A DNA stretch of 64,000 nucleotides from Stenotrophomonas terrae (GCF_001431465.1 NZ_LDJJ01000009.1:124001-188000); one strand, 5' to 3'; shown: positions 11,424 to 21,123, counted from the stretch's first letter. Notes: generated by a model not told the origin, from the letters alone. Numbers and translations: made by a program.

Positions 11424-12755
11424 TCAAAGGGTTTTGACCTGCAGTGCCGGTTCCTGGCGTGCGGCGCGTATCGCCGGCAACAGCCCAACCACTACGCCGG
11501 TCGCCAGTGCCATCAGCAGCAAGCCGATGAACAGGCCTGGGCTCAGCCGTGCCAGCGATGAGTAGGCCTCGCCTTGTTGGCGCATCAGCCACAGGCCGGT
11601 CAGCGTCAACGGCAGCGCCAATAATCCCCCCAGCAGACCAGCCAGGGTGGATTCGACCAGACAGGTGGCGATGATTGCGCGGCGTGGCGCGCCCAGTACA
11701 CGGCGCACGCCGTGCTCGCCGGCGCGGCGCAGGAAGCGCGCTGCCAGCAGCCCGGCGACGTTGACCAGGCACAACACCAGCAGGCCCACCGCCAGCCACA
11801 GATTCAATCGCACGCTGTCCGGTACCACGCGGTTGAAGTGTAACCACTGCGCCATCGATTGCAGGCGGGTGCTGGGTGCACGCGCGAAGATGCCGGAGGA
11901 ATGGCGCTCGGCAGCAAAGCCTTGCAGGCTTTGCGCGTAGCTGTCGCGTTGCTCATCGTCCTTCAGCTCGGCCCACAGCACCAGCCAGCGGCACTGCTGG
12001 GTATCGATCTGATCGAAGCGGAAGCCGCCAAAGCCATTGTCATCGCAGATGCGGGTGCTGGTGATCTCGGCACCGGACCCCAGTACTGCTTCGGCCGGAG
12101 CGAACACCTCGTCACCATCGCCTTCCCAGCCCGCGTTATTGGAGGGCAGGAAGTGCGGGCGCGGCCGAGGTGCCCAGCGCTCGCTGATGCCGATGACGCG
12201 GAAGTTGTGTTTTCCCAGCCGAATCTCCGCGCCGGTACCGTCTTCGCGCCCCAGCAGGTGTTGGCTGAGCGCGCGGCTGATCACCACCACGGGGGTTCGC
12301 GCTGCTTCTTCCTCTGCGGTCCAGAAGCGCCCATGCCGCAATGGCACGCTGAACACAGGCAGCATCGGCCCGATAGCCAACGTTGCCGAGACGTTCTTGT
12401 TGAGCGTGCCGTCGGTGCTGCTGACGGTGAGCGGGGAACTCAGTAATGCCACCTGCTGAATATCCGGACGCAGCTGACGCATCGCCTGCACGTCGGCCAG
12501 TTTCCATAGCGGCGGCACTGGCGAGCCATCGCCGTAGCTATCGCTCTCGCCGCTTTTGGGGGCCTGGCGTGAATCCGCCCAGGCCAGGTGCAGGTTCTGG
12601 CTGATGCCGGGCAGGGGATCGGCGGCCAGCACCGACAGCAGGGTCAGCATGGTCATCACCGAGGCCAGGCCCAAGGCGAGGGTGAGGACTACCAGGGCCA
12701 TCGTCCGTGGGTGGCGGATGCAACCACGCAGGCCGGTTTCCAATGTGTAGTTCAT
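11424..12755 (-). CDS. MacB/FtsX-type ABC permease, A-type (pair 4)
   Basis: A 443-aa permease, the most diverged of the four A-type copies. Helix 1 is LVVLTLALGLASVMTMLTLL, followed by an ~240-residue periplasmic domain, then three helices with VAGLLAARFLRRAGEHGVRR before the second of them. The start (MNYTLETGLRGC) overlaps the stop of the NTF2-like gene by ATGA, so translation is coupled. The product would be an inner-membrane part of a tripartite export complex. Confidence 0.87.
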   Translation of the reverse strand: MNYTLETGLRGCIRHPRTMALVVLTLALGLASVMTMLTLLSVLAADPLPGISQNLHLAWADSRQAPKSGESDSYGDGSPVPPLWKLADVQAMRQLRPDIQQVALLSSPLTVSSTDGTLNKNVSATLAIGPMLPVFSVPLRHGRFWTAEEEAARTPVVVISRALSQHLLGREDGTGAEIRLGKHNFRVIGISERWAPRPRPHFLPSNNAGWEGDGDEVFAPAEAVLGSGAEITSTRICDDNGFGGFRFDQIDTQQCRWLVLWAELKDDEQRDSYAQSLQGFAAERHSSGIFARAPSTRLQSMAQWLHFNRVVPDSVRLNLWLAVGLLVLCLVNVAGLLAARFLRRAGEHGVRRVLGAPRRAIIATCLVESTLAGLLGGLLALPLTLTGLWLMRQQGEAYSSLARLSPGLFIGLLLMALATGVVVGLLPAIRAARQEPALQVKTL

Positions 12756-13237
12756 GCAGCAGGCTCGGTTGCCGCGCGGTGCGCGTAACTCAGTACGCGG
12801 GTGGCCTGCCATTGGCCATCGCGCAGGCGCCAGACGATGACGAAGTCGGCCAGTCCATCGCAGTGCTCACCCTTGAGGTCGCAGAAACGGTGCTGGCCAC
12901 GGGCAATCGCACCAAAATCCTTGATCGGGAATACCTCCAGCGTGCCCGGCAGCAGCTGCCGGGTGTAATTGCCACAGGCATTCTTGCGGGTATTGGCCAG
13001 CATCGTCTCACGCGTCCAGGTGACACCACCGCTGTCGTGATAGAACTCCACCGCCGGGTCGAAGTAGCTGGCGTGCTTTTCAAACTGGGCCGGATCGCTG
13101 CAATGGTTGAAGCTGTCGAACATGCCGTGGTCGAGCGCGGCAATGGTGTCGTGCAGGCTGCCGCTGGCAGTATCGGCAGCCTGTGCCAACGGACTGATGG
13201 AGAGGGTAAGCGCGAACAGTGTTGCCAGCGTTTTCAT
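12752..13237 (-). CDS. Secreted NTF2-like (SnoaL/DUF4440-type) protein
   Basis: A 161-aa protein with a clear signal peptide (MKTLATLFALTLSISPLAQA, cleavage near residue 20). The remainder has the NTF2-like fold pattern DTIAALDHGMFDSFNHCS, YFDPAVEFYHDSGG and FVIVWRLRDGQWQATRVLSY. Three cysteines in the mature part could form disulfides. It sits inside the permease array, coupled by ATGA to the next permease gene, so it probably works in the periplasm with the transporter. No catalytic residues can be assigned. Confidence 0.82.
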   Translation of the reverse strand: MKTLATLFALTLSISPLAQAADTASGSLHDTIAALDHGMFDSFNHCSDPAQFEKHASYFDPAVEFYHDSGGVTWTRETMLANTRKNACGNYTRQLLPGTLEVFPIKDFGAIARGQHRFCDLKGEHCDGLADFVIVWRLRDGQWQATRVLSYAHRAATEPAA

Positions 13238-13271
13238 TTGCGTGGAGTCCTGATGGGTGCGAACAGCGGGA

Positions 13272-14495
13272 TCAAAGGCTACGGGTGGCTACCGCCGGCG
13301 GAATGCTGGCCGCGCGACGGGCAGGGCCGAGCACGGCCAATTGGCCCAGCAGCCACAACACGATCGCGCTTGCTGGCAGGTAATAAAGCGGCAGCCGTGG
13401 CAGCTCATAGCGGTTCATGAGCAGCATGTTCAGCGCATAGGCGAGCAGCAGGCCGAGCACGATGCCGGCGCTGCTCAACAGGAAGTTCTCCAGCTGGAAG
13501 TAGCGCAGGATGTGGCGGCGGGTTGCGCCCAGGGCGCGGCGTATGCCGATCTGACGGGTGCGCTGCTGGACCCAGAAACTGGCCTGGCCGATGATGCCGA
13601 AGGCGGTTACCGCCAGTAGTGCGGCGCAGACGCTGACCAGCAGCCAGATCACCGCACGGTCACGTTGATGGAAGTCGCTGCGCATCTGTTCCAGCGTATC
13701 CTGCTGCTCGATGATCCGGTTGGGGTCTTGCTGGTTGAGTGCGGTGGTGGCCGCCTTGAGCACGCTCTGGCGTTGTTCGGGTGTGGTGCGCAGCGCATAG
13801 GCGCCATTGGAGACGCGGATGGGAAAGATCACCGAATCGTAGCGATTGGCAAAGGTGCCGCCTTCACCAGGCGCCATCAGATCCTTGACCACGCCGACGA
13901 CGGTGGACGGCGGCTGCTCCTCGCCCCAGATGTAGACGCGTTTGCCGATGGGGCTGTCACCGGGGAACAAGCGCTGCGCCAGTGTTTTGCCGAGCAGGAT
14001 GGATGGCACGGTGGGGCCGATCTTGTTGGGGTCGAAGGCGCTGTTCTCGATGTACTCATCGGGCAGGAAGCTGCGTCCTTCCACCACTTGCAGGCCATAG
14101 GTCTGCAGCAGATGGCCGTCATCCATGTAGATCGAGGCGTGCGCGGTTGGGCGGGTCTGGCCAGCCTGCAGGCGGATGTCCGAACCCCAGACATTGCCGC
14201 CGTATGGAATCTGATTGACGCTGCTGGCCGCCTTTACCCCCGGCAGCACAGTCAGCGCCTGCACATCCTGCTGGCGCAGCGCATCGGAGTTGACGTCCGG
14301 CAGCAGGCTGCTGGTGGCCAGGTAGACCAGTTCGTCGTCGACAACCCCGCTTTGGGTGCGCAGTTCGTTGACGCGGTTGCTGATGATGAACACCGCATTG
14401 CAGATGATGGCGCAGCTCAGCGCGATCTCCAGCACCAGCAACAGGCTGGCGGTCTTGTGTCGCATCAGTTGGTTGAAGATGGGTAGCAGATCCAT
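13272..14495 (-). CDS. MacB/FtsX-type ABC permease, B-type (pair 3)
   Basis: A 407-aa permease paralogous to those at 15890 and 18558. It shows helix 1 LLLVLEIALSCAIICNAVFI, a periplasmic MacB-like domain with QNPNRIIEQ-type helices, and a C-terminal three-helix bundle with WVQQRTRQIGIRRALGATR. I chose ATG 14495 (MDLLPIFNQLMRHK) by paralogue alignment; the open frame extends 11 codons further upstream without homology. It is paired with the A-type gene at 14554. Confidence 0.88.
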   Translation of the reverse strand: MDLLPIFNQLMRHKTASLLLVLEIALSCAIICNAVFIISNRVNELRTQSGVVDDELVYLATSSLLPDVNSDALRQQDVQALTVLPGVKAASSVNQIPYGGNVWGSDIRLQAGQTRPTAHASIYMDDGHLLQTYGLQVVEGRSFLPDEYIENSAFDPNKIGPTVPSILLGKTLAQRLFPGDSPIGKRVYIWGEEQPPSTVVGVVKDLMAPGEGGTFANRYDSVIFPIRVSNGAYALRTTPEQRQSVLKAATTALNQQDPNRIIEQQDTLEQMRSDFHQRDRAVIWLLVSVCAALLAVTAFGIIGQASFWVQQRTRQIGIRRALGATRRHILRYFQLENFLLSSAGIVLGLLLAYALNMLLMNRYELPRLPLYYLPASAIVLWLLGQLAVLGPARRAASIPPAVATRSL

Positions 14496-14553
14496 GGTCA
14501 AGACCGTGAGCAGCAGAGGGGAATGCAAAGACGCGATCAGGTGGGCGGCCAGG

Positions 14554-15864
14554 CTATTGGCTCTTCAGTTGCAGGGCTGGCGGTACCTGCATGGCCCGCC
14601 ACGCGGGCAACAGGCCGGCGACCACGCTGACCGCCACGGCCAGCACAAAGGTCAACCACAGCGTGGTGATGTCCATGTGTGCCAGCTTGGCGTACTCATC
14701 GGGTTGCTGGCGGATCAGCCACAGGCCGAACGCAGCGAAGCCCAGCCCCAGTCCGCCACCGACCAGACCGATGACCCCGGCTTCGGTCAGGCATTGCTTG
14801 AATATGTCCAGCCGCGAGGCACCCAGGGAGCGGCGCACGCCTATTTCGCCACTGCGGCGCAGAAACTTGGCCAGCAGCAGGCTGACCGTATTGATCATGC
14901 ATACCAGCAGGAAGCCGAAGGCCAGCCACATCTGCAGGCGCACGTCGTTGGGCACGATGCGGTTGAAGTCCAGCCAACCCATGACATCGTGCAGCCGCAC
15001 ATTGGTCGGGCGCTCGAAGCGGCCGTTGGCGCGCTGGGTGTCCGAGTAATCGGCCAGGTACTTCAGGTAGTCGCGTGCTTTTTCAGGCGAGTCCAACTCC
15101 ACCCAATACTGCAGCCATGCACAGGGGGCGGTGAGCCCATAGTTGCCTTCGTCACCACTGCCGGCACCCCAGCATTGCACGTTGCCCTGGGTATCCAGCT
15201 TCAACGCGCGGGAGGTGGAGAAGGGCAGCAGCACCTGTTCGTCACCGCCGTAGCGTTGACTGGTCAGGTCATAGAAACGCGGCGTTGGCGCGAAGTCGCC
15301 AAGCAAGCCGATGATGCGGAATGTGCCTTGTGGCAGATGCAGCTCCTTGCCGATCGGTTCGGCGCTGCCAAACAGCCGGCCGGCCAGCTTGCGGTCGATG
15401 ACTGCAACCAGGGCGCGTGCTTCGTCATCGGCCGCATGCCAGGCGTTGCCGGCGGCCAGTGGTACGTCGAACATCGGGAAGAAGTCGGCCGAGGTGTAGC
15501 GTGCCCTGATCCGGAATGGCTGCGCGGCATTGCCGGCAGGCATCACCGTCACCGAGCCGGCGCTCATCGCCGCCTGCCGATCGCCGTGCTTCTGCCGCAG
15601 CAGTTCTTCGGCATCGTAGCGGCTCATCTGCAGCAGGGGATCCTTGTCCAGGGTGGCATCCTTGCCAAGACTGCGTGGCTCCAGCTGCGGATAGAACAGG
15701 CGTGCGCTCTTGCCGGGGATGGGGTCGCCGGACAGCACGAAGTACAGCCCCAGCGTGGTCATCGTCGCACCGATGCCCACGGCAATGGTGAGCACCATCA
15801 AGGTGGTCAATACCTTGTTGCGGGCAAAGCTGCGCAACGCCAGTTGCAGGTAGTAGCCAAACAT
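14554..15864 (-). CDS. MacB/FtsX-type ABC permease, A-type (pair 3)
   Basis: A 436-aa permease. Helix 1 contains VLTIAVGIGATMTTLGLYFV, then SGDPIPGKSARLFYPQL begins the periplasmic domain. LLLAKFLRRSGEIGVRRSLG precedes the C-terminal helices, and the protein ends LPAWRAMQVPPALQLKSQ. It has the same architecture as the copies at 17236 and 19785. AGGAGGAGA just upstream of ATG 15864 is a strong RBS. Confidence 0.9.
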   Translation of the reverse strand: MFGYYLQLALRSFARNKVLTTLMVLTIAVGIGATMTTLGLYFVLSGDPIPGKSARLFYPQLEPRSLGKDATLDKDPLLQMSRYDAEELLRQKHGDRQAAMSAGSVTVMPAGNAAQPFRIRARYTSADFFPMFDVPLAAGNAWHAADDEARALVAVIDRKLAGRLFGSAEPIGKELHLPQGTFRIIGLLGDFAPTPRFYDLTSQRYGGDEQVLLPFSTSRALKLDTQGNVQCWGAGSGDEGNYGLTAPCAWLQYWVELDSPEKARDYLKYLADYSDTQRANGRFERPTNVRLHDVMGWLDFNRIVPNDVRLQMWLAFGFLLVCMINTVSLLLAKFLRRSGEIGVRRSLGASRLDIFKQCLTEAGVIGLVGGGLGLGFAAFGLWLIRQQPDEYAKLAHMDITTLWLTFVLAVAVSVVAGLLPAWRAMQVPPALQLKSQ

Positions 15865-15889
15865 TCCATCTCCTCCTTGAGGCGCCGGA

Positions 15890-17113
15890 TCAGGTGCTGC
15901 GCGTTGCTACCGCCGGCGGGATCGAGGCGGCCTTGCGGGCCGGGCCGAACACCGCGATCTGGCCGAGCAGCCACAGCAGTACCGCGCCTACCGGCAGGTA
16001 CATCAGCGGCAGCCGCGGCAGCTCGTAGCGTCCCATCAGCCACTGGTTGAGCATGTAAGCCAGCAACATGCCGACCACGATGCCGATGCCGGCCAGCAGG
16101 AAGTTCTCGGTCTGGAAGTAGCGCAGGATCTGTGCGCGGGTAGCACCCAGGGCGCGACGGATGCCGATCTGCTTGGTGCGCTGCTGCACCCAGAAGCTGG
16201 CCAGGCCGATGATGCCCAGTGCGGTCACCAGCAACAGCAGGCCGCTGACGATCAACAGCAGGCCGATCATGTCGCGGTCATCGGCGAAGTACTTGGCGCG
16301 CTTCTCATCGACGGTCTGCTTGCTCCACACCAGACGATTCGGGTCGTTCTTGTCCAGCGTTGCCAGTGCCTGTTTCAGCACTTCATCGCGGCGTGCCGGG
16401 TCGGTTACGCGGATGACGAAACGGCCGCCATTGGCGTAGTTCATGCGGACAGGGAACAGTAGCGAGTACGTGCGATTGTTATTCTGATTGTTTGGCCGCA
16501 GCAGGGTCTGCACCACACCAACGACAGTGACCGGAATGTTGGCCATGTACAGGGTCTTGCCGACCGCAGCGCCGTCCGGGAACAGTTGCTTAGCCATCGG
16601 CTCGCTGAGGATCACCGACAAACGGACAGATTCGAGATTCTGTTCTTTCTCGAGTTTGTCGTTGCTCATGTACTCGTCGGCATTGAAGTCACGCCCAGCG
16701 ATCAACTTCAAGCCCAGGGTCTTGAGGGTGTTCTCGCCGATTGTGTACTGGGCGCCATTGACCGACTGTGCTTCGGGTTCCGGGCTGGCAGCCAACGAGG
16801 TGTTCCAGGAGCCGCCCTGGAACGGCAGCTGGTTGATGATGGCGACGTTCTCCACGCCGGGGATGGCGCGCAGGGTAGCGATGTCCTCAGCCGTGCGGGC
16901 GTCACCGTCCACCTGCTTGCCAATGCCGCTGAGGCCGATTTCGATCAGCTTGTTTTCGTCGATGCCGCTGGTCTGCTGCATGTTGTCGATGCGCTGGGAA
17001 ACGATGAACAGCGCGTTGCAGATGATGGCGCAGCTCAGCGCGATCTCCAGCACGATCAGTGCGGCGGCGGTCTTGTGCCGCGACAGCGTGGAGAGGATGG
17101 GGCGGATTTCCAT
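15890..17113 (-). CDS. MacB/FtsX-type ABC permease, B-type (pair 2)
   Basis: A 407-aa permease starting MEIRPILSTLSRHKTAAALI. It has the first helix (ALIVLEIALSCAIICNALFI), a periplasmic domain, and the conserved FWVQQRTKQIGIRRALGATR before the last helices. It ends with the shared PARKAASIPPAVATRS tail. RBS GGAGAAAC lies before ATG 17113. It pairs with the A-type permease at 17236. Confidence 0.9.
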   Translation of the reverse strand: MEIRPILSTLSRHKTAAALIVLEIALSCAIICNALFIVSQRIDNMQQTSGIDENKLIEIGLSGIGKQVDGDARTAEDIATLRAIPGVENVAIINQLPFQGGSWNTSLAASPEPEAQSVNGAQYTIGENTLKTLGLKLIAGRDFNADEYMSNDKLEKEQNLESVRLSVILSEPMAKQLFPDGAAVGKTLYMANIPVTVVGVVQTLLRPNNQNNNRTYSLLFPVRMNYANGGRFVIRVTDPARRDEVLKQALATLDKNDPNRLVWSKQTVDEKRAKYFADDRDMIGLLLIVSGLLLLVTALGIIGLASFWVQQRTKQIGIRRALGATRAQILRYFQTENFLLAGIGIVVGMLLAYMLNQWLMGRYELPRLPLMYLPVGAVLLWLLGQIAVFGPARKAASIPPAVATRST

Positions 17114-17185
17114 GAGGTTTCTCCGGGGAAGCGTGGAGCTGGGAATAGGGTTTGGTTGGGAGAGGCGAGGGCGACTGCCAAAGCA

Positions 17186-17227
17186 CCCCTCCCCAGCCCT
17201 CCCCTGCGCTTTGCGCAAGGGAGGGGG
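17186..17227. repeat. Intergenic hairpin repeat inside the permease operon
   Basis: CCCTCCCCTGCGC and GCGCAAGGGAGGG form a stem around a 3-nt loop. This C-rich/G-rich palindrome is a common Xanthomonadaceae intergenic repeat. It sits in the only gap longer than 100 bp between permease genes of pairs 2 and 1-3, so it may modulate expression between the pairs. Confidence 0.6.
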
Positions 17228-17235
17228 TAATCGCG

Positions 17236-18540
17236 TTACTGGCTCTTGAGCTGCAGTGCCGGGGCGACCTGCATGGCGCGCCAGGCGGGCAGGATGCCGG
17301 CGAGCATGCTGGCGAACACCGCCAGGGCGAAGGTGATCAACAGCATCGAGCCGTCCAGGTGCGCAAGCGATGCGTATTCGGCCGGGCGCTGGCGCACTGC
17401 CCACAATCCGAACAGGGCAAACACCAAGCCAAGCAGACCACCGGCCAGACCAATCGTGCCGGCCTCGATCAGGCACTGCTTGAAGATTTCCGCACGGCTG
17501 GCACCCAAGGCGCGGCGCACACCGATCTCACCGCTGCGGCGCAGGAACTTGGCCAGCAGCAGGCCGACGGTATTGACCAGGCACACCAGCAGGAAGCCGA
17601 AGGCCAGCCACATCTGCAGGCGCACGTCGCCCGGCACCGCGTTGCGGTATTCCATCAGGTCCATGACATCGCGCACGCGGGTATTGGCCGGACGCTCGAA
17701 ACGACCGGCAGCACGCTGGTTCTCGGAGTAGTTGTCCAGGTAGCCCTTGAAGTTTTTGGCATCGCCCGGCGAATTCAACTCCACCCAGTACTGGACCCAG
17801 GCGCAGGGCACGTTCAAGGCCATTGCGTCGTTGACGATCTCGCGGCCGAAGCAGTTCATGCTGCCGTTGCGGTCCAGCTTGAGTTCCAACGAGGTGCTGA
17901 ACGGCAGGAACACGTCTTCTTCGGAATCGAACTTGCCCGAGTACAGGTCGTAGAACTTTGGTGCTGGCTTCCATGCTTTGAGCACGCCGACAATGCGCAT
18001 TGCATGGCCTTCCACCAGTACTTCCTTGCCGACGCTGTTTGCTCCCTTGAACAATTTGTCATTCAGGGTCTTGCTGATCACCGCTACGCGGCTGCGGCCC
18101 TGGTCTTCATCGCTGCTCCAGCCCTGGCCGAACGCAAACGGCGTATCGAACATCGGGAAGAAGTCAGCCGAGGTGTAGCGCATGCTGATGCTGAAGGGCT
18201 TGAGTGCATCCACCCGCGGATCGACGATGCCACCGCCGCCGGTCATCAATGCCTGGCGCGGCGCTTTCTTCTGGCTCAGCAGGGTTTCCGCATCGAAGCG
18301 GGTCAGCTGCATCTCCGGCTCTTCGCCGGGCTTGTAGCCTTCGCGCATGCCCGGGTCCAGCTGCACATAGAACAGGCGGTCACTCTTTTGCGGAATCGGG
18401 TCGCCGGACAGCACCTTGAACACCGTCAAGGTGGTCATCGCCGCACCGATGCCGAGCGCGATGGCCAGCACCATCAGGGCGGTCAGGATCTTGTTGCGGC
18501 CGAAGCTGCGCAGCGCAAGTTTGAAGTAGTAACTGAACAT
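17236..18540 (-). CDS. MacB/FtsX-type ABC permease, A-type (pair 2)
   Basis: A 434-aa permease starting MFSYYFKLALRSFGRNK. Helix 1 is LMVLAIALGIGAAMTTLTVF, followed by the SGDPIPQKSDRLFYVQL start of the periplasmic domain. The coupling segment LLAKFLRRSGEIGVRRALGA precedes the C-terminal helices, and the tail ends PAWRAMQVAPALQLKSQ. It is very similar to the A-type copy at 14554, which indicates tandem duplication. The upstream B-type gene ends 17 bp before it. Confidence 0.9.
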   Translation of the reverse strand: MFSYYFKLALRSFGRNKILTALMVLAIALGIGAAMTTLTVFKVLSGDPIPQKSDRLFYVQLDPGMREGYKPGEEPEMQLTRFDAETLLSQKKAPRQALMTGGGGIVDPRVDALKPFSISMRYTSADFFPMFDTPFAFGQGWSSDEDQGRSRVAVISKTLNDKLFKGANSVGKEVLVEGHAMRIVGVLKAWKPAPKFYDLYSGKFDSEEDVFLPFSTSLELKLDRNGSMNCFGREIVNDAMALNVPCAWVQYWVELNSPGDAKNFKGYLDNYSENQRAAGRFERPANTRVRDVMDLMEYRNAVPGDVRLQMWLAFGFLLVCLVNTVGLLLAKFLRRSGEIGVRRALGASRAEIFKQCLIEAGTIGLAGGLLGLVFALFGLWAVRQRPAEYASLAHLDGSMLLITFALAVFASMLAGILPAWRAMQVAPALQLKSQ

Positions 18541-18557
18541 GGACGATCCTTGGCAGC

Positions 18558-19781
18558 TCAGACGCTGCGGGTGGCGACGATGGGTGGAATGGAGGCAGCG
18601 CGCAGGGCCGGGCCGATGACGGCAGCCTGGCCCAGCAACCACAGCAGTACGGCGCCCAGCGGCAGGTAATACAGCGGCAGCCGGGGGATTTCGAAGTAAT
18701 GCATCAACAACTGGTTGCCGGCGTAGGCCAGCAGCATGCCCAGCGCGATGCCGGCGGTGGTCAGCAGCAGGTTTTCGGTCTGGAAGTAGCTGATGATCTG
18801 GCGGCGGGTTGCACCCAGTGCGCGGCGTACACCGATTTGCTTGGTGCGTTGCTGCACCCAGAAACTGGCCAGGCCAATGATGCCCAGCGCGGTGACCAGC
18901 AACATGACCAGGCAGATGCCCAGCAGCAGGCGGGTCATGCTGCGGTCCTGCTGGAAGTAGATTTCGCGCAACTGCTGCAGCGGCTTGCTGTAGTCAGCGG
19001 AGATGATCGCTTCCGGCGTGACCTTGGGGGCGGCGGCGACGGCGTCGCTGACGATACGTTGCAGATCACGTGGATTGGCACGCACAACATAGGTGCCGGC
19101 CTGCGAATCTGTGGTCACCGGCACGATCACCGACCACTCCATGCCGGCCAGGCCGTTTTCGCTGCGGCCCGGGTCGGGGCGTGAGAAATGTGCCAGTACG
19201 CCAGCAACGGTGAGCTGGTAGTCGCCCATCCACAGCTGCTTGCCCAGCGGGTCCTGGCCCGGCCAAAGATGCTTGGCAAATGCCTGGGTGATCCAGACCT
19301 GGGCGTGCGCGGGCAGGAAGTTCTCCACCCGCTGGTAGTCGGCGTCACTGAACATGCGGCCCTGCACCGGCTTCAACTGCAACGTATCGATTGCGCCTGC
19401 ATCCATCGTGTAGAAATGCGGCACACCGCCGTGGTGCTTGCCCTCCGGATCCAGTGAGACGCCGGCGGTGCCGGCGCGTTGACCGAACGGCACGGCATTG
19501 AGGACGCCCACGGCCTGCACGCCGGCTTGGCTGCGCAGCTGCTGCAACCAGCGGCTGTTGATATCCACCTCGCTGCAGGATTCACAGTCGAGTAAGCTGA
19601 GTGTTGCGATGGAGGCCTCATCGACGCCGCTGATCATGCCGATCAGCTCCATCCGCGAGGCGGCCAGGAACAGCGCATTGCACAGCACCGCACAGGCCAG
19701 CGCGATTTCCAGCACGATCAGGCTGGCGGCGATGCGATGCCGCGACAGGGTGGCGATGATGGGTTTGATGTCCAGGGTCAT
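18558..19781 (-). CDS. MacB/FtsX-type ABC permease, B-type (pair 1)
   Basis: A 407-aa permease starting MTLDIKPIIATLSRHRIAAS. It has the same layout as the other B-type copies: one N-terminal helix, a periplasmic domain, then FWVQQRTKQIGVRRALGATR and three helices. The periplasmic part carries a CESC motif near residue 66 that I do not see in the other B copies. It starts 3 bp after the A-type gene of the same pair. Confidence 0.9.
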   Translation of the reverse strand: MTLDIKPIIATLSRHRIAASLIVLEIALACAVLCNALFLAASRMELIGMISGVDEASIATLSLLDCESCSEVDINSRWLQQLRSQAGVQAVGVLNAVPFGQRAGTAGVSLDPEGKHHGGVPHFYTMDAGAIDTLQLKPVQGRMFSDADYQRVENFLPAHAQVWITQAFAKHLWPGQDPLGKQLWMGDYQLTVAGVLAHFSRPDPGRSENGLAGMEWSVIVPVTTDSQAGTYVVRANPRDLQRIVSDAVAAAPKVTPEAIISADYSKPLQQLREIYFQQDRSMTRLLLGICLVMLLVTALGIIGLASFWVQQRTKQIGVRRALGATRRQIISYFQTENLLLTTAGIALGMLLAYAGNQLLMHYFEIPRLPLYYLPLGAVLLWLLGQAAVIGPALRAASIPPIVATRSV

Positions 19782-19784
19782 GGC

Positions 19785-21116
19785 TTACAGGGCCTTGATC
19801 TGCAGGGCCGGATCGATGCGGGCGGCGCGCAGCGCCGGCAGCAGTCCAGCGATGACGGTGGTCGCCACGGCGGTGGCGAAGGTGAGCAGCAGCATGGTCA
19901 TGTCCAGCTGCACCATGTCGGCGTAGGCCAGCGGCTGCTGGCGGATGCTCCACAACCCGACCAGGGTGAACAGCAGGCCGAGCACGGCACCGCCAACGCC
20001 GATCAGCGCCGCCTCGATCAGGCATTGCTGGAACACCATCGCGCGGGTCGCACCCAGCGCACGCAGCACACCGATCTCGCCGGTACGGCGCAGGAACTTG
20101 GCCAGCAACAGGCCGACGGTGTTGAACAGGCAGATCACCAGGAAGGCGATGGCCACCCAGGCCTGCAGCTTCACATCACGCGGCACCACACCGTTGTAAT
20201 CCATCCATTCCATCAGGCTGCGCAGCCGCGCCAGCTCCGGCTGGCTGATACGGCCGAGCTGCTGTTGCTGCTGTACATAGGCCTGCAGGTGCTGCTGGTA
20301 GGCGGCGACCTTGGCGGGGCTGTCCAACTGCACCCACAACTGCAGCCACACGCAGTCGGTGTTCTCCAGGTGGCCCGGCTGCTCGGGCAGGGTGTTGCAG
20401 GTGAACTGCTGGAAGTTGCCGGCGTTGATCTGCAGGCCGGTGAAGAACGGCACCATCACCTCTTCGACCGGACGGTAATAGTCGGCGGTGTCGCCCTGTG
20501 CAAAGCGGCCACCGGCCACGGTGTAGAACAGCGGCGATGGGCGCCACGGCTTGAGCACGCCGATGATGCGGACTTCGCTGTCGCGGATGCGCAGCATCTG
20601 GCCGGTGCTGTCCTTGCCGCCGAACAGGCGCTGGTTCAATTCCGAGGAGATCACCGCCACGCGGGCACGGCGTTGATCATCCTCGGCCGACCAGCCGGCA
20701 CCGTAGGCCATCGGCACCTGAAACATCGGGAAAAAATCGGCGGTGGTGGACAGCATCGTGGTCATCATCGCCGGCCCTTGGCTAGCCGGCGCGGATAACT
20801 TGACGGGGCTGTCCACCACCAAAGCCTTGCGGTCGGCCGGACCATCACGCCACAGGTCCGTCGCCGAGGTGTAGTCGAGCATGTCCAGCGGTTCACGGCT
20901 GGCGCGTTCGCCACGCGGCGATGCATCCACCTGCGGGTAGTAGATCTGCGCGCTGCGCCCGGGCAGGGGATCGCCCGAGAGCAGGTGCTTCACTGTCAGC
21001 GTGGTCATCGACGCACCAATGCCCATTGCAATGGACAGCACCATCAGTGCGGTCAGCACGGGGGTGCGGCGCAGACTGCGCAGGCCTTGGCGGAGGTGAT
21101 AGGCGAACAGCGACAT
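19785..21116 (-). CDS. MacB/FtsX-type ABC permease, A-type (pair 1)
   Basis: A 443-aa permease starting MSLFAYHLRQGLRSLRRTPV. Helix 1 is LMVLSIAMGIGASMTTLTV, then SGDPLPGRSAQIYYPQV, a large periplasmic domain, LLAKFLRRTGEIGVLRALGA and three C-terminal helices ending LPALRAARIDPALQIKAL. It lies 7 bp after the ATPase gene and starts the permease array. Confidence 0.9.
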   Translation of the reverse strand: MSLFAYHLRQGLRSLRRTPVLTALMVLSIAMGIGASMTTLTVKHLLSGDPLPGRSAQIYYPQVDASPRGERASREPLDMLDYTSATDLWRDGPADRKALVVDSPVKLSAPASQGPAMMTTMLSTTADFFPMFQVPMAYGAGWSAEDDQRRARVAVISSELNQRLFGGKDSTGQMLRIRDSEVRIIGVLKPWRPSPLFYTVAGGRFAQGDTADYYRPVEEVMVPFFTGLQINAGNFQQFTCNTLPEQPGHLENTDCVWLQLWVQLDSPAKVAAYQQHLQAYVQQQQQLGRISQPELARLRSLMEWMDYNGVVPRDVKLQAWVAIAFLVICLFNTVGLLLAKFLRRTGEIGVLRALGATRAMVFQQCLIEAALIGVGGAVLGLLFTLVGLWSIRQQPLAYADMVQLDMTMLLLTFATAVATTVIAGLLPALRAARIDPALQIKAL

Positions 21117-21123
21117 GGGTGGC

